Of a DNA stretch of 7,872 nt, positions 1 through 5,629 are shown in pieces; position 1 is the stretch's first letter; each line of letters starts with the position of its first letter. A program made the translations under genes and the position numbers. The DNA is from Burkholderiales bacterium (GTDB taxonomy: Bacteria; Pseudomonadota; Gammaproteobacteria; Burkholderiales; SG8-41), in the NCBI GenBank assembly GCA_005800795.1, contig SYEN01000502.1:1-7872 (forward strand), written 5' to 3'. Under the pieces are notes generated by a model. That model ran no database searches. It saw only the letters and a program-made list of their open reading frames with translations, and was not told where the DNA came from.

Positions 1-1136
1 TAGTGCGCGAGGCGCCCTTGCAGATGTTGTGTGATGACGTGAATGTCCTGAAAGTGGCGCTGGATCGGACTGCCTTCGAATATGGCATTGCCCCCGCTGG
101 CCGTGTACAGGTCTTCCACCACGCGCACCGCAAGCCGGATCGCGTGCGTGGTTGCCAGGCGCAAAGACACGCGGCTTTCCATGCTGGCCGTGCTATTGTT
201 TTTGGCGTCGTTCCAGATGTCCGTCACGGCTTCCATCAGAAACGCACGGCCGGAACGTATTCCCGCCTCAGCCTTGCCCGCGAGGAATTGACTCATGGCC
301 TGATCACGCAGCAGGCCTTTCATATGGCGCGGCTCCTTGGAACCCGCCAGTTCAAAGAATGCCGTCAGGCAACTGCGCGCAACCGCCAGCGCCACAATAC
401 CATCGCCGGAGGCATAAACCAGTGTTTGCGGCATGCGATAGCGTGGCCCGTCGGTGATGATTTTGTCCTTGGCCGTCAACACGGTGTGGTCTTCGGGCAC
501 GAACACGTCGTTGACTTCAAAGTGATGCGTGCCCGTACCGCGCATGCCGCGCGTGTTCCACGTATCATGTATTTTAGCTTGCGCCTTGGGGATCAGGCAG
601 TAGCGGATTTCCGGTTTGCCATTGCGCTGCCGTACTTCGCCGTTTTCAATCACCTGCGAGTGCGCCGCCACCCAGGATGCATGCATGCAGCCGGTGCTGA
701 AGCCTTGATGTGCCGTCACTCGAAAACCACCCGGAACCACCACCGCTTTGGCCGTGGGTATCGGACTGTTTGACACCACCGCACGCGGCGTTTCTATCCA
801 GATGTGGCGTGCGGCGGCCGGCTGCATGAAGGCCGCAAACATGCCGTACGTTGTGCCCTGATTCAGCGCCCACGCAGCGCTGGCATCGGCCTTGCCGATC
901 TCTTCGATGACTTGAACCTGCGTGGGCAAATCAACTTCCAGCCCGCCCAGTGCGCGCGGTACCGACATCAAAAACAGCCCTGCGTCGGCCATGGCCTCGA
1001 ATACCGGGCGCGGCAGTTCGCGATTTTTTTCGATGTCTTCGGCATTGGCGCGGACCAGGGGCGCGAGCTGACGTGCGGTGTCCAGCAGTCCGCCGGCATG
1101 GGATTGGGTTTGCAGGGGCGAGAGCGGAGCGTTCAT
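1..1136 (-). CDS. Acyl-CoA dehydrogenase-family flavoprotein (3' end cut by window edge)
   Basis: The minus frame is open from ATG at 1136 to the left edge: 378 codons plus two bases. The family is usually about 380-400 residues, so only the extreme C-terminus is missing. What is seen: an N-terminal helical domain (about 1-110); a middle beta domain with STGCMHASW (147-155) and GMRGTGTHHFEV followed by DVFVP (197-214), the pattern typical of the FAD-binding middle domain; and a C-terminal helical domain ending in ASGGNAIFEGSPIQR (346-360) and HFQDIHVITQHL. This pattern fits the acyl-CoA dehydrogenase C-terminal type 2 branch, which holds both dehydrogenases and flavin-dependent monooxygenases such as DszC and HsaA. 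The catalytic chemistry and substrate cannot be decided. It is probably a cytoplasmic tetramer using FAD or FMN. No strong Shine-Dalgarno precedes 1136; the frame stays open upstream as far as a TTG at 1202, but ATG is the better start. It lies 171 bases downstream of the Bug pair on the same strand, with no clear terminator between. Confidence 0.9.
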   Translation of the reverse strand, partial: MNAPLSPLQTQSHAGGLLDTARQLAPLVRANAEDIEKNRELPRPVFEAMADAGLFLMSVPRALGGLEVDLPTQVQVIEEIGKADASAAWALNQGTTYGMFAAFMQPAAARHIWIETPRAVVSNSPIPTAKAVVVPGGFRVTAHQGFSTGCMHASWVAAHSQVIENGEVRQRNGKPEIRYCLIPKAQAKIHDTWNTRGMRGTGTHHFEVNDVFVPEDHTVLTAKDKIITDGPRYRMPQTLVYASGDGIVALAVARSCLTAFFELAGSKEPRHMKGLLRDQAMSQFLAGKAEAGIRSGRAFLMEAVTDIWNDAKNNSTASMESRVSLRLATTHAIRLAVRVVEDLYTASGGNAIFEGSPIQRHFQDIHVITQHLQGRLAH

Positions 1137-1307
1137 GGTCAGGAGTTTTGCCAGTGGTTGGGTGGTTGAAGTGAGTTTCCCGAATCGGCCGGTAGAAGTC
1201 AATTCGACAGGCTACACATAAACCGCATTCTGGAATACGACCGCAGCCCGCCTGATAGTACTGCAGGTTAATGTTCCCACGTGAGCCCCGCGCCGGTGGT
1301 CATGTGG

Positions 1308-2201
1308 CTATGGCTGCCTAAATCGCCGTACCACCGGTTTCCAGCGTCGTAACTCGCTGGCGATGAATTGCGCGAAGGCCGAAGGCGTGGAACCGCATGG
1401 CGTGATGCCGGCAGCGTTGAGCGTGGCGGCGACGCTGCCCTCGCGCAGGGTGCTTGCCACGGCCCGCGCGATGTCATTAACGCGTGCGGCGGGCGTCCCG
1501 CGCGGAGCGACCAGTCCCAACCAGTTCGACATGTCACAGCCCGCGATGCCGTATTCGGCCATGGCCGGCACGTGGGGCGCGGCGCCTGCGCGTTGCGCGC
1601 TGGTAACCGCAAGCGCTCGCAGCCGGCCTTCGTTACAACGGGGCAGCATGGACATGATGTTGTTAAAACTCAGCGCGATGCGGCCGGCTTCGAGATCATC
1701 GTAGAGCTGTTGTGTTTCGTCATAGCGCGCATGGCGCAGGGTGACACCGGCGACCGATTGAAACAGTTCGGCAGCGAGATGCGGCGCGCCGCCGGTGGCG
1801 GAGGTGCCGTAGGCCAGTTCACCCGGATGCGCGTGCGCCTGTTCGATGAGCGATGGCACGTCGCGCGCCGGCAACGCCGGATGGCACGCCAGCAACATCG
1901 GTGATTGGGTGAGCAGTGACACTGGCGCAAAATCGCGCTGCGCGTCATAGGGCAAATCGTCACGCACGTGAGGGGCCAGCGCGTGCGTGCCCAGCGTGGC
2001 GACAAACAGCGTGTTGCCGTCCGCGGCGCTGCGCAGGGCGGCCGCCGCGCCTCGTGCGCCATTATCGCCTGCGATGCGTTCGATGATGACAGGCTGCCCG
2101 AGCAAGCGGGACAACGGCGCAGCGATCAGTTGTGCAATGTCATCCGACGCACTGCCGGGCGAAAAACCAACCACCAGACGCACAGCAGGAACGTCACTCA
2201 T
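1308..2201 (-). CDS. TctC/Bug-family solute-binding protein lacking a signal peptide
   Basis: A 297-residue protein of the tripartite tricarboxylate transporter substrate-binding (TctC/Bug) family. It begins MSDVPAVRLVVGFSPGSASD, which aligns directly with the mature N-terminus of the neighbouring Bug protein (PVRPIRFVVPFPASGGGD). Further family landmarks are DGNTLFVATLGTHA, LPYDAQRDFAPVSLL, the ELAYGTSATGGAPHLAAELF stretch, EGRLRALAVTS, and a C-terminal FAQFIASELRRWKPV helix. The ATG at 2201 overlaps the upstream gene's TGA as ATGA. An in-frame ATG at 2240 would add only a charged MGENRARHEYHHA segment, which is not a signal peptide, so 2201 is preferred and translational coupling is likely. 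Bug proteins are normally periplasmic binders of carboxylates or related small molecules. Without an export signal this one would stay in the cytoplasm or depend on an unusual route. The fold looks intact from end to end. It may be a decayed duplicate or a repurposed intracellular binder. Confidence 0.88.
   Translation of the reverse strand: MSDVPAVRLVVGFSPGSASDDIAQLIAAPLSRLLGQPVIIERIAGDNGARGAAAALRSAADGNTLFVATLGTHALAPHVRDDLPYDAQRDFAPVSLLTQSPMLLACHPALPARDVPSLIEQAHAHPGELAYGTSATGGAPHLAAELFQSVAGVTLRHARYDETQQLYDDLEAGRIALSFNNIMSMLPRCNEGRLRALAVTSAQRAGAAPHVPAMAEYGIAGCDMSNWLGLVAPRGTPAARVNDIARAVASTLREGSVAATLNAAGITPCGSTPSAFAQFIASELRRWKPVVRRFRQP
2198..2201 (-). other. ATGA stop/start overlap coupling the two Bug genes
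   Basis: On the minus strand the bases read ATGA: the TGA (2200-2198) ends the first Bug gene and the ATG (2201-2199) starts the second. No Shine-Dalgarno is evident in front of this ATG, so re-initiation by the terminating ribosome is the likely way the second protein is made. Confidence 0.75.
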
Positions 2202-3166
2202 TGCGTGGTGATATTCGTGTCGCGCACGATTTTCGCCCACTTGGCGATTTCGCTCTTGATGTAGGCGGCGAACTGCTCCGGCGTGTTGGTTTGCGGCTCT
2301 GCGCCCTGGTTCATCAGCCGCTCGCGCATTTCGGCCGCACGCATGATCTCGCCGATGTCGCTATTCAGGCGTGTGACGATGGGGCGCGCGAGTCCGGCAG
2401 GCGCGGCTGCTCCGATCCACGTCGTTGCCTCAAAGCCGGGGAAACCGGATTCTGCAAGGGTGGGGGTTTCGGGCGTGGCCATGGAGCGCGCGAGGCTGGT
2501 GACCGCCAGTGCGCGCAGCCGCTTCGAGCGCACGTGCGGCATGGCGCCTGGCACGCTGCTGAAATACATCGACACATGCCCGGCGATCAAATCGATCAGC
2601 GCCTGCCCGCCGCCTTTGTACGGCACGTGCACCAGAACGAGTTTCGCCTGCGATTTGAAAAACTCCGCGGACAGGTGTGTGGTGCTGCCGGCACCCGACG
2701 AGGCATACGTCAACTGGCCGGGACGCGCGCGGGCAAATGTCACCAGGTCTTTCAGCGACGTGGCGGGCAGCGAGGGATGCACCGCCAGCACGTTGGGGAA
2801 CGATGCCACCAGCGAAATCGGCGTGAAATCGGTCAGCGGGTTGTAGGGCATCTTTTTGTAAATGCTGACATTGATGGCAAAGGGTGACACATTGGCCATC
2901 ACCAGCGTGTAGCCGTCGGCGGGTGCGCGTGCGACGATTTCGGTGCCGACATTGCCGCCTGCGCCGGAACGGTTATCGACCACCACGGCCTGGCCGAGGC
3001 GCTCGCTCAGACGCTGAGACAATGCCCGAATGATGATGTCGCCGCCGCCGCTGGCTGGAAACGGCACCACGAAGCGTATCGGGCGCACCGGGTACTCTTG
3101 TGCGTGGCAAAAACTTGTCGCCGCAGAGCCGCAAAAAAATATCAATAAAAACATGTACTTATGCAT
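2198..3166 (-). CDS. TctC/Bug-family periplasmic solute-binding protein
   Basis: A 322-residue tripartite tricarboxylate transporter substrate-binding protein, predicted to bind a small carboxylate or similar ligand in the periplasm. The chosen start at 3166 gives a normal signal peptide: MHKY, a hydrophobic run (MFLLIFFCGSAATSF), then CHA before Q23 as a plausible cleavage site. The frame also extends to an ATG at 3250, but that would bury the signal peptide behind 28 residues. ATG 3154 (Met5) is another option. The mature part carries the family hallmarks: YPVRPIRFVVPFPASGGGD, LGQAVVVDNRSGAGGNVGTE, ADGYTLVMANVSPFAIN, LPYN-type MPYNPLTDFTPISLVAS, GQLTYASSGAGSTTHLSAE, HVPYKGGGQALIDL, SKRLRALAVTS and the C-terminal EIAKWAKIV. 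No TctA or TctB gene is in view, so it is an orphan Bug, as is common in Burkholderiales. It leads a two-gene unit with the signal-less paralogue and is divergent from the CinA-like gene. Confidence 0.93.
   Translation of the reverse strand: MHKYMFLLIFFCGSAATSFCHAQEYPVRPIRFVVPFPASGGGDIIIRALSQRLSERLGQAVVVDNRSGAGGNVGTEIVARAPADGYTLVMANVSPFAINVSIYKKMPYNPLTDFTPISLVASFPNVLAVHPSLPATSLKDLVTFARARPGQLTYASSGAGSTTHLSAEFFKSQAKLVLVHVPYKGGGQALIDLIAGHVSMYFSSVPGAMPHVRSKRLRALAVTSLARSMATPETPTLAESGFPGFEATTWIGAAAPAGLARPIVTRLNSDIGEIMRAAEMRERLMNQGAEPQTNTPEQFAAYIKSEIAKWAKIVRDTNITTQ
3136..3162 (-). repeat. AT-rich motif, copy C
   Basis: On the minus strand it reads ATAAGTACA followed by TGTTTTTATTGATATTTT. The 18-base second part is identical to copy A (4742-4768), which lies on the opposite strand. 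Here the motif falls inside the 5' end of the first Bug gene and encodes part of its signal peptide (Met5-Phe-Leu-Leu-Ile-Phe). Role unknown. Confidence 0.7.
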
Positions 3167-3306
3167 GATCTGATCAGTGGGTATGATACGCGACAGTTTT
3201 GCGAAAAATCGTTTATACCGCAAAATGCCGGTGCGATACTTTTCGTTCAATTAACCTTTCGCCCGCGCATTGGGCATCTCACACACGATCACACAGGAAA
3301 GTTGTC
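3167..3306. promoter_or_regulatory. Divergent promoter region between Bug pair and CinA-like gene
   Basis: These 140 bases separate two divergent transcription units and must hold both promoters. They are more AT-rich than the flanking genes. A weak plus-strand candidate is TTTATA (3212-3217) and GATACT (3235-3240) with a 17-base spacer, each matching four of six consensus bases. The TTTATA sits inside the inverted repeat 3197-3225. On the minus strand TATCAT (3188-3183) is a possible -10 without a convincing -35. The CinA-like gene has a clear ribosome-binding site, AGGA at 3295-3298, eight bases before its ATG. Promoter assignments are tentative. Confidence 0.4.
3197..3225. repeat. Inverted repeat TTTTGCG-N15-CGCAAAA, possible operator
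   Basis: Two perfect 7-base arms, TTTTGCG at 3197-3203 and CGCAAAA at 3219-3225, flank a 15-base AT-rich spacer in the divergent intergenic region. Position and symmetry suit a dimeric regulator binding site, and the repeat covers the candidate -35 of the rightward promoter. No regulator gene is adjacent, so the binder is unknown. A chance repeat of this length is possible. Confidence 0.35.
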
Positions 3307-3807
3307 ATGGAAAAATTATTCACGCTCGCCGAAAAAGCCGCCGCGTTGCTGAAGGCGCGCAAACAAACCATCGCCGTTGCGGAATCGTCCGCCGGCGGAT
3401 TGATCAACGCGGCGCTGCTGGCGTTGCCCGGCGCGAGTGCCTATTGCAAGGGCGGCCTGGTGGCGTATACGCGCGACGCGATGTTGGCCTTGCGCGACGT
3501 TACGCCGGAGATGCTGGCGACGGTGCGTGGCGGTACCGAGGAAAACGCGTTGTTCCGCGCGCGCACGCTGCGAGGGCGATTTACCGCCGATTGGGGCTTG
3601 AGCGAAAGCGGCGCAGCCGGTCCCACCGGCAGCCGCTACGGTTACACGGCGGGCCACTGCGTGCTGGCGGTATCGGGTGCGGTCGAGAAATCGCTTACGC
3701 TGGAAACCGCCAGCCCGGACCGCATCGCAAATATGTACGCCTTCGGCGAAGCCGCGCTCAAACTGCTGATTGAATGTCTGGAAAAAGCACCACCGGTCAA
3801 GCCATAA
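3307..3807 (+). CDS. CinA C-terminal domain protein (nicotinamide-nucleotide amidase-like)
   Basis: A 166-residue stand-alone protein of the CinA C-terminal/PncC family. Characterised members hydrolyse NMN to nicotinate mononucleotide plus ammonia in pyridine-nucleotide recycling. AESSAGG (25-31) matches the family's AESCTGG signature, with Ser27 as the expected nucleophile. GGLVAYTRDA (49-58) matches the usual GGVVAYSNEA segment, and GAAGPTG (102-108) matches GIAGPGG. The start at 3307 is chosen because AGGA (3295-3298) lies eight bases upstream; an in-frame ATG at 3199 has no such support. The protein diverges from typical PncC: Cys-Thr of the signature is Ser-Ala, the usual GAVS segment is replaced by VRGGTEENALFRARTLRGRF, and the usual KPVG segment reads SRYGYTAGH. 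It therefore belongs to a variant subgroup whose substrate may differ. It is likely cytoplasmic. The exported methyltransferase gene follows 59 bases downstream on the same strand. Confidence 0.82.
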   Translation: MEKLFTLAEKAAALLKARKQTIAVAESSAGGLINAALLALPGASAYCKGGLVAYTRDAMLALRDVTPEMLATVRGGTEENALFRARTLRGRFTADWGLSESGAAGPTGSRYGYTAGHCVLAVSGAVEKSLTLETASPDRIANMYAFGEAALKLLIECLEKAPPVKP

Positions 3808-3866
3808 GATCGGACAGGAGCGCCACACCGGTTTGTCATCCTGTGAATCGCTGTCAGGAGTCTTTC

Positions 3867-4745
3867 ATGAAGTCATTGTGCTCAATAACTTTTGCAACGC
3901 GATGCGTGCTGCTCGCTGGCACGCTCGCCGTGGCAAGCCCTGCGGCCCACGCGCAACCGGCGCCATCAACCAAGCCCGCGCCGGGTAAGCCCGCCGCCAC
4001 GGAGTACAAACCTGAAGTAGGCCAGGAAGGCAAGGACGTGGTGTGGGTACCGACCTCGCAGGCGCTGGTGAATAAAATGCTCGACATGGCGAAGTTGACC
4101 GCTGCGGATATTCACTATGACCTCGGTTCCGGGGACGGGCGCACGGTAATCACCGCCGCCAAACGCGGTGCACGCGCCTACGGCATTGAATACAACCCGG
4201 CGATGGTGGAACTCTCCATGCGCGCAGCGGCGAAAGAAGGCGTTGCCGAACGCGCCACCTTTGCCAAGGCTGATTTGTTCGAGACCGATCTGTCACGAGC
4301 CACCGTGGTCACGCTGTTCTTGTTACCGGATATCAATCTCAAGTTGCGGCCGAAAATTCTGGATTTGAAACCCGGTACGCGTATCGTATCCAACACCTTC
4401 ACCATGGGTGAGTGGGAGGCGGATGAAACCGGCACGGCGTCGAGCGACGAAGGCTCAAGCTACTATCGCACCGCGCTACTGTGGATCGTGCCGGCAAAAG
4501 TGGATGGCGTGTGGAAATCCGCCCAAGGCGATATCACGTTCAAGCAGGAGTTCCAGAAATTCGGCGGGTCGATCAACGTGGGAGGCGCTTTAACGTGGAT
4601 GACCGCCGGAAAATTGCGCGGCGATCGCATCACATTCAGCGCGGGCGGCACGCAATACAGCGGCACGGTGGCGGGCGACACCATCACGGGCACGGCGGTG
4701 TCGGGCGGCACGAGCCGCGAATGGCTTGCTACGCGCAGTAAGTAA
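3867..4745 (+). CDS. Exported class I SAM-methyltransferase-like protein, first of a tandem pair
   Basis: 292 residues. ATG 3867 follows AGGAG (3856-3860) by six bases. Residues 1-29 form a signal peptide ending AHA, with Q30 as the likely new N-terminus, followed by a Pro/Ala-rich linker. The methyltransferase domain (about 47-210) has VWVPT (59-63), motif I DLGSGDGR (85-92), an acidic residue at the end of the second strand (GIEYNP, Glu108), ADLFETDLS (135-143), and LDLKPGTRIVSNTF (165-178). This order resembles the FAM173/ATPSCKMT group of lysine methyltransferases. Residues 211-290 form a separate Gly/Thr-rich, probably beta-sandwich domain (KLRGDRITFSAGGTQYSG, then REWLATR). The SAM-binding loop looks intact, yet the protein seems destined for the periplasm, where SAM is not expected, so the activity is uncertain. 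The C-terminal domain is shared with its neighbour (4775-5599). Its stop codon lies inside copy A of the AT-rich motif. Confidence 0.85.
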   Translation: MKSLCSITFATRCVLLAGTLAVASPAAHAQPAPSTKPAPGKPAATEYKPEVGQEGKDVVWVPTSQALVNKMLDMAKLTAADIHYDLGSGDGRTVITAAKRGARAYGIEYNPAMVELSMRAAAKEGVAERATFAKADLFETDLSRATVVTLFLLPDINLKLRPKILDLKPGTRIVSNTFTMGEWEADETGTASSDEGSSYYRTALLWIVPAKVDGVWKSAQGDITFKQEFQKFGGSINVGGALTWMTAGKLRGDRITFSAGGTQYSGTVAGDTITGTAVSGGTSREWLATRSK

Positions 4746-4768
4746 GTATCTGTTTTTATTGATATTTT
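4742..4768 (+). repeat. AT-rich motif, copy A
   Basis: GTAAGTATC followed by TGTTTTTATTGATATTTT. The TAA within GTAAG is the stop codon of the first methyltransferase gene, and the motif ends six bases before the ATG of the second. It matches copy C at 24 of 27 positions. Its first 19 bases match copy D at 18. It fills nearly all of the 29-base gap between the two genes and carries no good Shine-Dalgarno. Role unknown. Confidence 0.7.
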
Positions 4769-4774
4769 AAGATT

Positions 4775-5599
4775 ATGCGCTGGTCGCCGCCGCTGACCTG
4801 CTGGTATTTGCTGTGTGCGGCGGGATTGGTGTGGGCGCAGCCTGCGGCGGAGTACAAGCCTGAACGGGGCCAGGAAGGCCGCGACGTGATGTGGGTGCCC
4901 ACGCCCGACGCGTTGGCGCCGCGCATGCTGGATCTGGCGAAGGTGAGCGCAAAGGACACCGTGATCGATCTGGGTTCGGGCGACGGGCGGTTGGTGATCA
5001 TGGCCGCTCAGCGCGGCGCCAAAGCGCTGGGCATCGAGTACGACAGCAAGCTGGTGGCCTATGCCAAGGCTGCCGCGGCCAAGGCCGGCGTGGCGGATCG
5101 CGCACAATTCATCAAGGCGGATTTGTTCGAGAGCGACTTGTCGGCAGCGACCGTGATCACGCTGTTTCTGGGAACGGACATCAACCGCAAGCTGATGCCC
5201 AGGCTGCTCGATCTCAAGCCTGGCACGCGAATTGTCTCCAACACCCATGCCGTGGGCGACTGGCCTCCCGATGGCACCGTCAGCTCGGCAGACGACGAAA
5301 AAACGCAGTACTACCGTACCGCGCTGTTGTGGATTGTGCCGGCAAAAGTCGCGGGCTCCTGGCGCCTTGCCGAGGGCAGTGCCAACTTCACGCAACGCTT
5401 TCAGAGGGTGAGCGGCTCCTTCACCGTGCGGGGAGAATTCGCGCCGCTTTCCCGAGTGACGCTGCGTGGCGATCAGTTGAGTTTTACCGCCGGTGGTACA
5501 CACTACAGCGCCACGGTAACCGGCGATACGATGACCGGCGTCGCCAAATCGGGCGGGGCAAGCCGCGAGTGGCGTGCCACGCGCATCAAAACGATGTAA
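4775..5599 (+). CDS. Exported class I SAM-methyltransferase-like protein, second of a tandem pair
   Basis: 274 residues, paralogous to the preceding gene product: roughly 60% identical by eye from EYKPE onward, in both the methyltransferase and C-terminal domains. The signal peptide is MRWSPPLTCWYLLCAAGLVWA, with Q22 as the probable mature N-terminus. Landmarks are WVPT (40-43), motif I DLGSGDGR (65-72), GIEYD with Glu88, ADLFESDLS (115-123), LDLKPGTRIVSNTH (145-158), and the C-terminal TLRGDQLSFTAGGTHYSA and REWRATR. Compared with its neighbour it lacks the Pro-rich linker after the signal peptide, and LLPD is replaced by LGTD. The ATG at 4775 has only a weak upstream purine stretch (AAGA, about four bases before it). 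A stop in frame at 4760 rules out a longer start. The AT-rich motif precedes it. It was likely produced by tandem duplication and is co-transcribed with its neighbour. Target unknown; methyltransferase activity in the periplasm is questionable. Confidence 0.85.
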   Translation: MRWSPPLTCWYLLCAAGLVWAQPAAEYKPERGQEGRDVMWVPTPDALAPRMLDLAKVSAKDTVIDLGSGDGRLVIMAAQRGAKALGIEYDSKLVAYAKAAAAKAGVADRAQFIKADLFESDLSAATVITLFLGTDINRKLMPRLLDLKPGTRIVSNTHAVGDWPPDGTVSSADDEKTQYYRTALLWIVPAKVAGSWRLAEGSANFTQRFQRVSGSFTVRGEFAPLSRVTLRGDQLSFTAGGTHYSATVTGDTMTGVAKSGGASREWRATRIKTM

Positions 5600-5600
5600 T

Positions 5601-5629
5601 GTAAGTATATGTTTTATATGAATGTTTTT
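5601..5629 (+). repeat. AT-rich motif, copy B (degenerate)
   Basis: It starts GTAAGTATATGTTTTAT and then diverges to ATGAATGTTTTT. It begins two bases after the TAA of the second methyltransferase gene, and its ATG (5609-5611) is the start codon of the hydrolase gene. It shares GTAAGTAT-N-TGTTTT with copies A and D. Confidence 0.55.

Noticed and set aside
3..773. Plus-strand open frame of 256 codons
   Set aside because: It lies opposite the acyl-CoA dehydrogenase gene, whose minus-strand translation shows clear conserved motifs. The plus frame has none.
1174..1202. TTGACT (minus, 1202-1197) as the -35 of an acyl-CoA dehydrogenase promoter
   Set aside because: At 17 bases spacing the -10 would be GAAACT, only three of six consensus bases; too weak to list as a promoter.
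1268..1612. Possible frameshift at the C-terminus of the signal-less Bug gene
   Set aside because: The main frame keeps the expected SELRRWKPV helix and ends at the normal family length. The alternative frame adds nothing resembling a Bug C-terminus.
3814..3844. ACAGGA / TCCTGT inverted repeat between the CinA-like and first methyltransferase genes
   Set aside because: The arms are only 6 bases with a 19-base loop and no T-run. One arm is simply a Shine-Dalgarno-like word, so chance is a sufficient explanation.
4742..4768. Motif as an intrinsic terminator or group II intron/retroelement end
   Set aside because: There is no GC-rich stem before the T-rich stretch and no intron or reverse-transcriptase structure nearby. 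The resemblance of GTAAGTAT to a eukaryotic splice donor is irrelevant here.
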